Positions 1 through 8,546 of a stretch of DNA of 37,780 nucleotides are shown one piece after another. The position numbers and the translations under genes are program-made. Where the stretch lies: contig JAIYBJ010000007.1 of assembly GCA_027488575.1 (NCBI GenBank), forward strand, positions 1 to 37,780, in the 5' to 3' direction. Each line of letters begins with the position of its first letter. The stretch's first letter is position 1. The notes below the pieces were generated by a model. It made no database searches, had not been told where the DNA came from, and saw only the letters and a program-made list of their open reading frames with translations. This DNA is from Streptomycetaceae bacterium. GTDB taxonomy: Bacteria > Actinomycetota > Actinomycetes > Nanopelagicales > Nanopelagicaceae.

Positions 1-468
1 ATGAACTTGGGCAGACTTGTTGCAGGCTATGCCGCACCACTTCCATGTACACCTCGCGGAATTGTTGCGCTCTTGCAGCACTACAACGTGCCACTTAATG
101 GCGCAGAAGTCACTGTTATAGGTCGTGGTTTAACAGTTGGTCGCCCACTTGGACTCTTGTTAACTCGCAGACAAGAAAATGCAACCGTTACATTGACTCA
201 TACCGGAACAAAGGATTTAGCTCTGCATACTCGAAGTGCTGACATAGTTGTTGCAGCGGTCGGACAGGCGCATTTTCTCAACGCATCAATGATTAAAGAG
301 GGCGCTGCAATTCTAGATGTTGGTATTTCACGCACCGATGCAGGTTTACTCGGAGATGTACATCCAGATGTTATGCAAAAGGCTGGCTTCGTAGCGCCAA
401 TGCCAGGTGGAGTTGGACCAATGACTAGAGCAATGCTTGTTACGAATGTTGTGGACGCGTGTTCCTAG
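1..468 (+). CDS. folD: FolD, C-terminal part (5' end outside window)
   Basis: Bifunctional methylenetetrahydrofolate dehydrogenase / methenyltetrahydrofolate cyclohydrolase, which interconverts one-carbon folates in the cytosol. The visible 155 residues are the NADP-binding half: a PCTPRGI segment near residue 16, the Rossmann stretch [13 protein letters not shown] near 39-51, and the C-terminal [14 protein letters not shown] block near 133-146. All of these are diagnostic of FolD. The family is about 285 residues, so roughly 130 N-terminal residues, including the catalytic lysine region, lie upstream of base 1; the ATG at base 1 is an internal methionine. The stop codon at 466-468 overlaps the start of the next gene, suggesting translational coupling. 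Confidence 0.95.
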   Translation: MNLGRLVAGYAAPLPCTPRGIVALLQHYNVPLNGAEVTVIGRGLTVGRPLGLLLTRRQENATVTLTHTGTKDLALHTRSADIVVAAVGQAHFLNASMIKEGAAILDVGISRTDAGLLGDVHPDVMQKAGFVAPMPGGVGPMTRAMLVTNVVDACS

Positions 469-686
469 ATTCACGAGTCATTAGATTCGCTAGCTATGCA
501 TTCGTTGTAGTTGGTGTTGTTTTAGGAGCCTTGAGTTTTGTGCGATCCGGCTCACTCCTAATTGCTCTTGGAACTTTAGGCATAGCTTTTCCAGCACGTC
601 ATTTGCGCACAATTGAGTTCTATTTCCCAGTGGGCATTGCAGTCGGGCTCTTTGTCCTGGCAATTTCACTGCCGCACGGGTTGTAG
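459..686 (+). CDS. DUF3017 small membrane protein
   Basis: A 75-residue protein of unknown function that looks almost wholly membrane-embedded, with three hydrophobic stretches at about residues 10-27, 30-45 and 53-71. The GTG start at 459 overlaps the folD stop by 10 bases. Position directly after folD and before malate dehydrogenase matches the actinobacterial DUF3017 family, which is typically folD-linked; that assignment rests on context, size and hydrophobicity. No catalytic motif is visible. A role in the membrane near one-carbon metabolism would be a guess. Confidence 0.75.
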   Translation: MFLDSRVIRFASYAFVVVGVVLGALSFVRSGSLLIALGTLGIAFPARHLRTIEFYFPVGIAVGLFVLAISLPHGL

Positions 687-743
687 AGTTATCTCGATAT
701 CAAGGCAGATGTAAAACCACATTTCGAAAGAGGGACGAAGTCC

Positions 744-1694
744 ATGGCAGGCAAAGTAACCGTCGTTGGTGCAGGTTTTTATGGTTCAACAACTGCGATG
801 CGATTAGCTGAATACAATATTTTTGACACAGTAGTTCTGACTGACATTCTCGAAGGCAAGCCAGAAGGTTTGGCCTTAGATATGAATCAATCTCGATCTA
901 TCGAGGGATTTGAAACAAAGATAATTGGCGCCACAACAAGTGCTGATGGTGCCGGCTACGAAGCAACTGCAAACTCAGATGTGGTTGTCATTACGGCTGG
1001 ATTACCACGCAAACCCGGAATGAGCCGCATGGATCTCATTGGTGTTAACGCTGGAATTGTGCGCGGAGTAGCTGAAAACATCGCTAAGCATTCACCTAAT
1101 GCCGTAATCATTGTGGTTTCAAACCCACTCGATGAAATGACAGCATTAACTCAACTTGCCACAGCTTTTCCGCATAATCGTGTAATGGGTCAAGCAGGAA
1201 TGCTAGATACCGCCCGCTTTACAGATTTTGTTGCAGAAAAACTACATGTTCCAGTCTCCTCAGTAAGCACACTCACACTTGGTTCTCACGGAGAAACAAT
1301 GGTTCCAGTACCAAGCCGTTGCACTGTTGATGGCAAAGCACTGAGCGAGAAATTATCTCAAGCCGAAATTGACGAACTCGTTGATCGCACACGTAACGGC
1401 GGCGCAGAAGTTGTTGCACTGCTTAAGACAGGTTCTGCTTACTACGCACCATCAGCTGCAGCTGCTCGTATGGCCAAAGCTGTCATTGAAGACTCCGGTG
1501 CAACAATGCCTGTATGTGCATGGGTTGATGGCGAATACGGAATCTCTGGTGTTTATCTCGGTGTAGAAGCGCAGATTGGTCGCCAAGGAGTAAAGAAAGT
1601 TGTTGAAACAAAACTTACTGACTCTGAATTAGCAGCACTCAAAGTTGCTGCAGAGGCAGTTCGAGCAAAACAAGCAGACGTACAGACACTCTAA
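744..1694 (+). CDS. mdh: Malate dehydrogenase (NAD, LDH-like fold)
   Basis: Oxidises malate to oxaloacetate with NAD in the TCA cycle. The 316-residue length is normal for the LDH-like bacterial class. The dinucleotide-binding motif GAGFYGS lies at residues 9-15. The mobile loop LPRKPGMSR carries Arg89, the residue that marks malate rather than lactate specificity, and Arg95. The catalytic His182 is in the GSHGE motif. A purine-rich ribosome binding site (gagggacg) stands just before the ATG at 744. Isocitrate dehydrogenase follows after 14 bases, so two TCA enzymes appear co-transcribed. Confidence 0.95.
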   Translation: MAGKVTVVGAGFYGSTTAMRLAEYNIFDTVVLTDILEGKPEGLALDMNQSRSIEGFETKIIGATTSADGAGYEATANSDVVVITAGLPRKPGMSRMDLIGVNAGIVRGVAENIAKHSPNAVIIVVSNPLDEMTALTQLATAFPHNRVMGQAGMLDTARFTDFVAEKLHVPVSSVSTLTLGSHGETMVPVPSRCTVDGKALSEKLSQAEIDELVDRTRNGGAEVVALLKTGSAYYAPSAAAARMAKAVIEDSGATMPVCAWVDGEYGISGVYLGVEAQIGRQGVKKVVETKLTDSELAALKVAAEAVRAKQADVQTL

Positions 1695-1708
1695 AGGGAG
1701 CGCAGAGC

Positions 1709-2923
1709 ATGGCCAAGATCAAAGTCGAAGGAACAGTCGTTGAATTAGATGGCGATGAAATGACTCGCATCATCTGGCAGTTCATCAAGGATTCTTTGAT
1801 ACTTCCTTACCTCGATGTAAATCTTGAATATTATGATCTTGGAATGCAAAAGCGCGATGAAACTGATGATCAAATAACGATTGATGCAGCACGCGCAATT
1901 CAAAAGCATGGTGTTGGTATCAAGTGCGCAACCATTACTCCTGATGAAGCTCGCGTTGAAGAGTTTGGCCTCAAGAAAATGTGGAAGTCTCCAAACGGAA
2001 CTATTCGCAATATCTTGGGCGGAGTAATTTTCCGCGAGCCAATCATCATTAGCAATGTGCCCCGTTTAGTACCTCACTGGACACAACCAATCGTTATCGG
2101 ACGTCACGCATTTGGTGATCAGTACAAAGCAACAGATTTTAAAGTTCCTGGTCCAGGAAAACTCACGCTCTCATTTGTTCCAGAAGATGGCTCAGCGCCA
2201 ATGGAATTTAATGTCTTTGACTTCCCAGCTGCGGGCGTTGCTATGGGTATGTACAACCTTGATGATTCAATTCGCGACTTTGCGCGCGCATCCCTTAACT
2301 ACGGATTGAATCGAAAGTTCCCTGTTTATCTATCAACAAAGAACACAATTCTTAAGGCATACGATGGTCGCTTTAAAGATATCTTTGAAGAGATTTACCA
2401 AGCAGAGTTTAAATCTGCTTTTGATGCAGTGGGTATTTGGTATGAACACCGCCTAATCGATGACATGGTTGCAATGTCACTGCGCATGGAAGGTGGATAC
2501 GTCTGGGCTTGCAAGAATTACGATGGCGATGTTCAGTCAGACACCGTCGCACAAGGTTATGGTTCCCTCGGATTAATGACATCTGTGTTGATGACACCAG
2601 ATGGAAAAGTCGTCGAATCAGAGGCCGCACACGGAACTGTTACTCGTCACTACCGCGATCACCAAGCAGGTAAAGCAACTTCTACAAATCCGATCGCATC
2701 TATATTTGCTTGGACTCGAGGACTTGCTCACCGCGCCAAACTCGATAACAACAAGGAGCTCGCACGATTCTGCGACACTCTCGAACAGGTGTGTATTCAA
2801 ACAGTTGAACAAGGAAAGATGACAAAGGATTTATCACTACTTATTTCAGAAAATGCTCCATGGCAAACAACGCAGGAGTTCCTCAATTCAATTGATGAAA
2901 ACCTCAAGAAGGCGATGGCGTAG
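1709..2923 (+). CDS. icd: NADP-dependent isocitrate dehydrogenase, homodimeric type
   Basis: Decarboxylates isocitrate to 2-oxoglutarate, making NADPH. At 404 residues it resembles the homodimeric eukaryote-like IDH class rather than the E. coli type or the long monomeric type. The start region ([14 protein letters not shown]) and the substrate-binding segment [12 protein letters not shown] near residues 95-106 are characteristic of that class. A segment rich in conserved acidic residues around [15 protein letters not shown] (about 262-276) supplies metal ligands. It lies 14 bases after mdh and 5 bases before the next gene. As the usual NADP-linked enzyme, it may be a main NADPH source in a small genome. 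Confidence 0.95.
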   Translation: MAKIKVEGTVVELDGDEMTRIIWQFIKDSLILPYLDVNLEYYDLGMQKRDETDDQITIDAARAIQKHGVGIKCATITPDEARVEEFGLKKMWKSPNGTIRNILGGVIFREPIIISNVPRLVPHWTQPIVIGRHAFGDQYKATDFKVPGPGKLTLSFVPEDGSAPMEFNVFDFPAAGVAMGMYNLDDSIRDFARASLNYGLNRKFPVYLSTKNTILKAYDGRFKDIFEEIYQAEFKSAFDAVGIWYEHRLIDDMVAMSLRMEGGYVWACKNYDGDVQSDTVAQGYGSLGLMTSVLMTPDGKVVESEAAHGTVTRHYRDHQAGKATSTNPIASIFAWTRGLAHRAKLDNNKELARFCDTLEQVCIQTVEQGKMTKDLSLLISENAPWQTTQEFLNSIDENLKKAMA

Positions 2924-2928
2924 CCACA

Positions 2929-3660
2929 ATGAGTTCTGAGCGCGGTGCTCTGGCACTTGTTGGCTCAGGTGAATATTTAGTTCAGATGCAGGAGATCGAA
3001 ACTGATCTTCTGCATCGAGGCATTTCTAAAGGTAAATCAAATACCTACATTCAAATTCCAACCGGTGCGGGTCAAGAAGGTGAAGATCGCATTGAGTTTT
3101 GGAAAGAGCGTGGAGCGGCGCAAGCTAATCGAATTGGGTCCGAATGCAGATTCCTTCCGATTTTAAAGCGAGACGATGCTTTCAATGAGGCATACATAGA
3201 AGAAGTAACAAATGCGGGACTCATTTATTTCTCTGGCGGTGATCCGGGCTACATCACTGAAGTATTTGAAGGAACTCCGCTCTGGGAAAAAATAAAGTCA
3301 GAGTTTTATTCCGGGAGCTCACTCGCTGGTTGCTCAGCTGGCGCCATGGCGTTCGGATCAAAAATTGTTGGCATCCGTAAGTCTCATGTGCAAAGTGGGT
3401 TAGGTTTAATTCCAGAAATTGAAGTGATTCCTCACTATGACAAGTTTCTTGGATGGGTTCCAGATCGCATTGCATCCATTGCACTTCGTAGCGATAAAGG
3501 ATCTTACTTAGTTGGAATCGATGAAGACACAGCACTTGTACTCACCGAGAAATGGCGAGTTCAAGGCCGTGCACGTGTGCATGTCCTTAAAGGACTTCCT
3601 GATTCGCCACAAACATTTGCAAGTGGCGAAGAGGTTGCCTTACTTCAATCTTTCGCCTGA
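2929..3660 (+). CDS. Peptidase S51 / class I glutamine amidotransferase-like protein
   Basis: A 243-residue protein with the S51 (dipeptidase E / cyanophycinase-like) fold. The nucleophile elbow AGCSAGAM places the serine at residue 136, and FSGGDPGY near residues 102-109 is the usual preceding loop. Family members are serine peptidases acting on small or acidic peptides; the substrate here cannot be told. The ATG lies 5 bases after the icd stop, so it is probably the last gene of the folD-mdh-icd transcription unit. Its 3' end overlaps the convergent ABC ATPase gene by 21 bases. Confidence 0.8.
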   Translation: MSSERGALALVGSGEYLVQMQEIETDLLHRGISKGKSNTYIQIPTGAGQEGEDRIEFWKERGAAQANRIGSECRFLPILKRDDAFNEAYIEEVTNAGLIYFSGGDPGYITEVFEGTPLWEKIKSEFYSGSSLAGCSAGAMAFGSKIVGIRKSHVQSGLGLIPEIEVIPHYDKFLGWVPDRIASIALRSDKGSYLVGIDEDTALVLTEKWRVQGRARVHVLKGLPDSPQTFASGEEVALLQSFA

Positions 3661-4722
3661 TTGTGCATCAAAAAGATGTATGGCTGATGTATCAGCACTT
3701 ACAGTTATTGTGTCACCTGGTTTTGGCGGGTTCTTTGGATCCCAGCGAACAATAATTTGTGCACCTTCTTCTGTTGCCTGCGCATACGAAACACTTGAAT
3801 CAGCAGGTTGTCCGTAAACAAATGCATCCGAACCAAGTTCTTCGACAACTTCAACTTTTACTGCGAATCCGTCAGTTGCTGGAGCAAATCCTTCTGGGCG
3901 TATTCCGACAATTACTGAAGCTCCTGCACTGGCAGGTACATCGAATGAGAGTTTTCCAAGGTGCGCTTTGCCAGCACTGACTGCAGTTTTCAATAAATTC
4001 ATTGCAGGTGAACCAATAAATCCAGCCACAAAAGCATTTGCAGGATTGTCATACAAATTGCGTGGGGTATCTACTTGTTGCAAAACGCCATCTTTGAGGA
4101 CGGCAACGCGGTCACCCATTGTCATTGCTTCAACTTGATCATGGGTTACATAAACAGTGGTGATTCCAAGTCGGCGTTGAAGTGCAGCAATTTGGGTGCG
4201 AGTTGCCACGCGTAATTTTGCATCGAGGTTAGAGAGCGGTTCGTCCATAAGAAATACTTGTGGTTCACGAACAATTGCTCGGCCCATTGCTACACGCTGA
4301 CGTTGACCACCTGATAGCGCCTTTGGTTTGCGATCAAGGTATGCCTCGAGATCCAGCAACTTTGCAGCTTCTAAAACTCTGCGGTCACGCTCTTCTTTTG
4401 GAGTGCCCGCAATTTTTAATGCGAACCCCATATTTTCTGCAACGCTCATATGTGGGTATAACGCATATGATTGAAAAACCATTGCGATATCACGATCTTT
4501 AGGTGCTGTGTGTGTTACATCTTTGTCGCCAATTAAGATTCGACCGCTATCAACTTCTTCAAGTCCTGCGAGCATACGAAGTGATGTTGATTTTCCGCAT
4601 CCCGATGGTCCGACAAGAACTAAAAACTCGCCATCTTTTACAACGAGATTCAAATTATTTACTGCCGGTGTTGTTGATCCCGGGTAAATGCGCGAAGCGT
4701 TTTCAAATACAACTGTAGCCAT
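3640..4722 (-). CDS. Sugar ABC transporter ATPase, MsmX/UgpC family
   Basis: A 360-residue cytosolic ATPase that powers carbohydrate import. Walker A GPSGCGKST is at residues 38-46, the Q-loop glutamine at 84, the signature LSGGQ at 136-140 and the Walker B DE at 160-161. A C-terminal OB/TOBE-like regulatory extension follows from about residue 240, the layout of MsmX, UgpC and MalK. No permease or binding-protein gene is adjacent, so it may be a shared ATPase serving several sugar importers. I chose the ATG at 4722 because AAGGAG lies 9 bases upstream (4732-4737); an in-frame extension to 4788 reads through a hairpin and is unlikely. Confidence 0.92.
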   Translation of the reverse strand: MATVVFENASRIYPGSTTPAVNNLNLVVKDGEFLVLVGPSGCGKSTSLRMLAGLEEVDSGRILIGDKDVTHTAPKDRDIAMVFQSYALYPHMSVAENMGFALKIAGTPKEERDRRVLEAAKLLDLEAYLDRKPKALSGGQRQRVAMGRAIVREPQVFLMDEPLSNLDAKLRVATRTQIAALQRRLGITTVYVTHDQVEAMTMGDRVAVLKDGVLQQVDTPRNLYDNPANAFVAGFIGSPAMNLLKTAVSAGKAHLGKLSFDVPASAGASVIVGIRPEGFAPATDGFAVKVEVVEELGSDAFVYGQPADSSVSYAQATEEGAQIIVRWDPKNPPKPGDTITVSADTSAIHLFDAQSGERLK

Positions 4723-4731
4723 GAGAAATTT

Positions 4732-4737
4732 CTCCTT
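4732..4737 (-). promoter_or_regulatory. Ribosome binding site that fixes the ABC ATPase start
   Basis: On the minus strand this reads AAGGAG, nine bases before the ATG at 4722. It supports this start over the upstream in-frame ATG at 4788. Confidence 0.75.
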
Positions 4738-4740
4738 CTC

Positions 4741-4758
4741 CGGGCAGGTACGTGCCCG
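4741..4758 (-). promoter_or_regulatory. Perfect inverted repeat in the ABC ATPase leader
   Basis: CGGGCA, six spacer bases, then TGCCCG: a six-base GC-rich perfect inverted repeat placed just upstream of the Shine-Dalgarno sequence of the minus-strand ATPase gene. It could be a repressor operator or an mRNA hairpin; the sequence alone does not decide. Confidence 0.5.
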
Positions 4759-4806
4759 ACGATCCGTAGGTGAAGGTGCTGAGCCCATCTGGACTCAACG
4801 AAGCCA

Positions 4807-4835
4807 AGGTTAAGGTATTTAGCCTCTGGCGACAA
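4807..4835 (-). promoter_or_regulatory. Candidate promoter for the sugar ABC ATPase
   Basis: Read on the minus strand, TTGTCG (4835-4830) and TAACCT (4812-4807) are separated by 17 bases, the optimal sigma-70 spacing. Predicted transcription starts near 4800, giving a leader of about 75 bases that contains the inverted repeat at 4741-4758. The -35 matches the consensus at four of six positions. This is a prediction by eye. Confidence 0.4.
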
Positions 4836-4863
4836 TGAAGAGTCCTGTAGAGTTAGCACCCTT

Positions 4864-6159
4864 ATGGAGCCCCACTCGTTCGGCGGATTAATCGCGGCTT
4901 TAGCAACTGTCACGGCTCTCATACTTTTAGGCTCACTCTTCGTTGCCGCTGAAATTGCACTTATCTCTCTTCGTGAAAGCCAGATTCGACAGATGGCCAC
5001 GAAAGGTAAACGCGGTAAGCGTGTAGCAGCACTGTCTGAAAACCCAAATCGATTCTTAGCTGCTGTTCAAGTAGGGATCACACTATGCGGATTTCTATCC
5101 GCAGCATTGGGTGCCGAAAAACTCGGTGATTACGTTATTCCTTGGCTTGAGGACTTAGGCATTAGTGAATCTTTGAGTTCAATTACATCACTCATCGGCC
5201 TAACCGTGATTATTGCTTATTTCTCATTGGTCTTTGGTGAGCTAGTTCCAAAGCGCTTGGCACTATTTCGTACAGAACAGATTTCCCTGGCGCTCGCTCC
5301 GATAATTGACGTTGTCGCAAAACTATTTCGTCCGATTATTTGGCTACTTTCTCACTCAACTGACATTGTTGTTCGAATTTTTGGTGTTGATCCAAAAGAA
5401 CAACGCACAGCCATGTCTGAAGAAGAGTTACTTGATTTAGTAGCAGGCCACGCAGCATTGACAGATGAAGAGCGCGATATTGTTGAAGAAGTTTTTAATG
5501 CATCAGAGCGGCAGATTCATGAGTTGATGGTTCCGCGTACCGAAGTTGACTTTATGGACGCTTCACTTACGGTCTCTAAAGCAATTGAACTGGCAGTCGA
5601 TAAGGCACATTCTCGTTATCCGGTTGTTCGTGGTTCAACAGATGAAGTCATTGGATTTATTCACGTACGTGATTTGCTTGATACGTCTCTGGTTTCAACT
5701 GGTGGAAAAGTTCAGGAACTTGTTCGAAATATTATGTACTTACCAGGTACAAAGGGTGTTTTGCCTGCACTTACAGAAATGCGTAATCAGAGACAGCACC
5801 TTGCAATTGTTTTAGACGAGTACGGTGGCACGGATGGAATCATCACACTTGAAGATTTAGTTGAGTGTCTAATTGGCGATATCCGTGACGAATACGACTC
5901 GGATGAAATGGAAGTACAAATCGAATCCCGCACCGGTGATTTCGAAGTTGATGGTCTAATTTCAATTGAAGATTTGTGTGAACAAACTGGACTCGAAATT
6001 CCTGAAGGGCCCTACGAAACAGCCAGCGGATTTGTGATGCATGTACTTGGCCGCATTCCAGTCGTAAACGATGTCGTAAGTATTAATGGATTGAGATTTA
6101 CGGTTCTGACACTCGAAGGTAAGCGAGCGGGTCAGCTATTGATCTCTCGAAACGCCTAG
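4864..6159 (+). CDS. CNNM/HlyC-CorC family membrane protein with CBS domains
   Basis: A 431-residue integral membrane protein, often annotated as hemolysin-family or CorC/HlyC-family transporter. The N-terminal DUF21/CNNM domain (about residues 5-190) has several hydrophobic helices. A CBS pair (about 205-330) contains the typical [10 protein letters not shown] entry and [19 protein letters not shown] stretch. A CorC_HlyC domain closes the protein (about 345-428). Relatives act in magnesium or other divalent-cation export, with the CBS pair sensing nucleotides; the ion cannot be told here. A TAGAGT hexamer lies 10 bases before the ATG, suggesting a very short leader. trpS follows after 20 bases. 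Confidence 0.88.
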   Translation: MEPHSFGGLIAALATVTALILLGSLFVAAEIALISLRESQIRQMATKGKRGKRVAALSENPNRFLAAVQVGITLCGFLSAALGAEKLGDYVIPWLEDLGISESLSSITSLIGLTVIIAYFSLVFGELVPKRLALFRTEQISLALAPIIDVVAKLFRPIIWLLSHSTDIVVRIFGVDPKEQRTAMSEEELLDLVAGHAALTDEERDIVEEVFNASERQIHELMVPRTEVDFMDASLTVSKAIELAVDKAHSRYPVVRGSTDEVIGFIHVRDLLDTSLVSTGGKVQELVRNIMYLPGTKGVLPALTEMRNQRQHLAIVLDEYGGTDGIITLEDLVECLIGDIRDEYDSDEMEVQIESRTGDFEVDGLISIEDLCEQTGLEIPEGPYETASGFVMHVLGRIPVVNDVVSINGLRFTVLTLEGKRAGQLLISRNA

Positions 6160-6179
6160 TTCGTGCGAGAATAAAGACT

Positions 6180-7178
6180 ATGAGTACTAAGAGAGTTCTT
6201 TCAGGCATACAGCCAACGAGTGACTCTTTTCATCTAGGTAACTACCTTGGCGCTGTTAAGCAGTGGGTTGAGTTACAAGATGGCCACGATGCCTTTTATT
6301 GCATCGTTGATCTGCACGCTTTGACAGTTGAAACCGATCCAGCCTTAATGCGCAAACGAACACTGGTTTCTGCGGCACAGTTATTAGCCCTTGGAATTTC
6401 TCCAGAAAAATCTACGCTCTTCGTGCAATCACAAGTTCCAGAACACAATCAATTAGCTTGGATAATGGAGTGCATTACTGGCTTTGGCGAAGCAAGTCGC
6501 ATGACTCAATTCAAAGACAGAACCGCAAAAGGGGGATCTGACAGCACCAAGGTCGGAGTTTTTACGTACCCAATGTTGATGGCAGCAGATATTTTGTTGT
6601 ATCAAGCTGATTTAGTTCCGGTGGGCGAGGATCAACGCCAACACATCGAACTGACAAGAGATTTAGCGGAACGATTTAACTCCCGCTACGGAGCAACATT
6701 TACTATTCCGGCTGGGTTTATTCTCAAGCAAGGCGCAAAAATTTATGATCTTCAAAATCCAACCGCCAAAATGAGCAAGTCTGCCGAGTCAGTTTCAGGA
6801 CTTATTGAGATTCTGGATACTCCAGAAGTTAATGCAAAGAAGATTAAATCAGCAGTGACTGATGCGGGGCGTGAAATAAAATTTGATGAAAAGGAAAAAC
6901 CTGGCGTCAGTAATCTGTTAACAATTCACAGTGCGCTGTCGGGACAGAGTATTTCCGAGCTTGAAAACCACTTTGCAGGTAAGGGTTATGGAGACCTCAA
7001 AGGTGAAGTAGCGGATGTGGTTGTGGAATACCTCCAGCCCATTCGTGAAAAAACCCTTGAACTACTCTCTGATGAGTCACATCTGCTGGCAGTGCTCTCT
7101 CAAGGGGCGGCTAAGGCGCAAGGCGTGGCGTCCACAACCCTTACTAAAACGTACGAGAACTTAGGTTTAGTCCGCTAA
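6180..7178 (+). CDS. trpS: Tryptophanyl-tRNA synthetase
   Basis: Class I aminoacyl-tRNA synthetase that charges tRNA-Trp in the cytosol. The 332-residue length is typical of the bacterial enzyme. The N-terminal [18 protein letters not shown] carries the HIGH-equivalent motif (HLGN), [13 protein letters not shown] near 155-168 is the conserved tryptophan-site region, and KMSKS is at residues 197-201. The ATG is 20 bases after the CNNM gene; a GAGAAT hexamer 7 bases upstream of the ATG may be an own weak leaderless promoter. A weak hairpin follows the stop. Confidence 0.96.
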   Translation: MSTKRVLSGIQPTSDSFHLGNYLGAVKQWVELQDGHDAFYCIVDLHALTVETDPALMRKRTLVSAAQLLALGISPEKSTLFVQSQVPEHNQLAWIMECITGFGEASRMTQFKDRTAKGGSDSTKVGVFTYPMLMAADILLYQADLVPVGEDQRQHIELTRDLAERFNSRYGATFTIPAGFILKQGAKIYDLQNPTAKMSKSAESVSGLIEILDTPEVNAKKIKSAVTDAGREIKFDEKEKPGVSNLLTIHSALSGQSISELENHFAGKGYGDLKGEVADVVVEYLQPIREKTLELLSDESHLLAVLSQGAAKAQGVASTTLTKTYENLGLVR

Positions 7179-7190
7179 TACGCTTTAGAG

Positions 7191-7214
7191 TTTCAACTTA
7201 AGGTTGAGAGTTTT
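7191..7214 (+). terminator. Weak terminator-like hairpin after trpS
   Basis: TTTCAAC (7191-7197) pairs with GTTGAGA (7203-7209) across a 5-base loop, including one G-U pair, followed by a short T run (7211-7214). The stem is AT-rich, so termination would be inefficient; it is nevertheless the only candidate between trpS and the nucleoside-uptake operon. Confidence 0.3.
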
Positions 7215-7288
7215 AGAAAAGTTATCTTTCTTACTTTCCACGACACATTAATTTTTGTTTAATTTTTGGGTTTCCTGCCACAAAAATA

Positions 7289-7345
7289 CTAGGCTCACCA
7301 CCAACGACAACCCCCCTAGCTATAGGTGTTTCACATATAACTAGG
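7289..7345 (+). promoter_or_regulatory. Alternating CTAGG / CCTAG / CTAGG elements in the BMP leader
   Basis: CTAGG occurs at 7289-7293 and 7341-7345, with the complementary CCTAG at 7315-7319 between them. The middle element could pair with either partner, giving two mutually exclusive stems just upstream of the ribosome binding site of the BMP gene. Stems are only 5 bp, so this is a weak structural hint. A TATAAC hexamer at 7336-7341 may instead be a -10 element. I found no match to the purine riboswitch core. Confidence 0.25.
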
Positions 7346-7352
7346 ACTCCTT

Positions 7353-7357
7353 GGAGG
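7353..7357 (+). promoter_or_regulatory. Ribosome binding site supporting a TTG start
   Basis: GGAGG followed by AAAA leads directly into the TTG at 7362. The strong Shine-Dalgarno compensates for the rare start codon of the nucleoside-binding protein gene. Confidence 0.75.
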
Positions 7358-7361
7358 AAAA

Positions 7362-8417
7362 TTGAAGAAGTCAATTCGCATTGCGGCAATCGTCGCAGCT
7401 GCAACTCTTGCAGCTGGCGCACTTATTGCTCCAACTGCAAACGCAGCAAGCAAAGTAAAGGCAGCAGTTGCCTACGACATCGGTGGACGTGGCGACAAGT
7501 CATTCAATGACTCAGCTGCAGCCGGTCTCGATCGCGCAAAGAAGAAGTTTGGCGTAACTGTTCGTGAAGTAACAGTTACACAAGGATCTGATTCAGAGCG
7601 TGAAGACAAACTACGTCTTCTCGCTAAAGCAGGACACAACCCAATCATTGCAGTCGGATTCCTTTATGCAGGACCACTCAAGAAGGTTGCTACTGAATTT
7701 CCAAAGACACAATTCGCAATCGTTGATGATTCATCAGTTGCACTTCCAAACGTTTCATCACTTGTTTTCGCTGAAGAGCAAGGTTCATACCTAGCTGGCG
7801 TAGCTGCTGCACTTGCATCAGTAACTGGTGAAATTGGCTACATCGGCGGCGTACGTATTCCGTTGCTTCAGAAGTTTGAAGCTGGATTCGTTGCAGGTGT
7901 TAAGGCAACAGATAAGAGTGCTTCAGTTGACGTTAAGTACGTTACAGAGCCACCTGACTTCGGTGGGTTCAATGACCCAGCAAAAGCAAAGGTTATTGCT
8001 AACGGAATGATCGATCGTGGTATCGATGTTATTTACTCAGCAGCAGGTGGTTCAGGTGCGGGTAACTTCGCAGCTGCAGTTGACTCTGCTAAGTACGGTA
8101 ACAAGGTATGGACAATCGGTGTTGACTCCGATCAGTACCTAACAGCATCAGCAGCAGAACAGAAGAACATGCTCACATCAATGCTAAAGCGCGTTGACAA
8201 TGCTGTTTATGACGTAATTGCTGCAGCGACAGCTGGTAAGAAAGTTAACGATCCACTAGGTGGCGGAGCATTTGGCCGTGCCTACGGCTTGAAGCTTGGT
8301 GGAGTTGGAGTTTCATACTCTGGCGGTTACATCAACAAGTACAAGGCAAAGATCGAAGCTGCTTCAAAGGCAATTGCTTCTGGAAAAATCAAAGTTCCAA
8401 CAACTCCAGCAAAGTAA
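7362..8417 (+). CDS. BMP-family substrate-binding protein of a nucleoside ABC importer
   Basis: A 351-residue extracytoplasmic binding protein of the BMP/PnrA-like family, which binds purine or other nucleosides. The TTG start is supported by GGAGG at 7353-7357. Residues 1-28 form a Sec signal peptide (KK, long alanine-rich hydrophobic core, TANA cleavage site). The mature protein begins near the family's typical AVAYDIGGRGDKSFND segment. There is no cysteine anywhere, so it cannot be a lipoprotein, unlike most Gram-positive relatives. Lysine codons are strongly biased to AAG (about 26 of 33), suggesting high expression. Downstream ATPase, permeases and nucleoside enzymes fit nucleoside uptake. 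Confidence 0.9.
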   Translation: MKKSIRIAAIVAAATLAAGALIAPTANAASKVKAAVAYDIGGRGDKSFNDSAAAGLDRAKKKFGVTVREVTVTQGSDSEREDKLRLLAKAGHNPIIAVGFLYAGPLKKVATEFPKTQFAIVDDSSVALPNVSSLVFAEEQGSYLAGVAAALASVTGEIGYIGGVRIPLLQKFEAGFVAGVKATDKSASVDVKYVTEPPDFGGFNDPAKAKVIANGMIDRGIDVIYSAAGGSGAGNFAAAVDSAKYGNKVWTIGVDSDQYLTASAAEQKNMLTSMLKRVDNAVYDVIAAATAGKKVNDPLGGGAFGRAYGLKLGGVGVSYSGGYINKYKAKIEAASKAIASGKIKVPTTPAK

Positions 8418-8450
8418 TTCCAAGTAGTTGAGTAATAGTTAACAAAAGCA

Positions 8451-8503
8451 GTAGCGCTCGGTCCAAAAGTGGAGTTAGATTCACTTACTGGACCGGGCGC
8501 TAC
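8451..8503 (+). terminator. Long hairpin (attenuator or partial terminator) after the binding-protein gene
   Basis: GTAGCGCTCGGTCC (8451-8464) pairs with GGACCGGGCGCTAC (8490-8503) over 14 positions with a single G-U pair. Inside the loop AAGTG pairs with CACTT, extending the structure. TCTTTAG follows, a weak T run. A stable hairpin between a binding-protein gene and its membrane components commonly limits read-through or protects the upstream mRNA, giving excess binding protein over ATPase and permeases. Confidence 0.6.
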
Positions 8504-8546
8504 TCTTTAGTGCAAGTGACAGTCAAAAGAAAAGGAGTCTGTTGTT

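Noticed and set aside
2409-2822. Opposite-strand and shifted frames inside icd and many other genes
   Set aside because: They have no ribosome sites, no recognisable domains and biased composition expected of shadows of the true coding frame.
4723-4788. In-frame upstream extension of the sugar ABC ATPase (22 extra residues)
   Set aside because: It reads through the GC-rich dyad and has no ribosome site; the internal ATG at 4722 has AAGGAG at 9 bases and starts where the family starts.
7179-7361. Purine riboswitch upstream of the nucleoside importer
   Set aside because: Context invites it, but the conserved loop sequences and the P1 pairing of the purine aptamer are not present; only short CTAGG pairings are seen.
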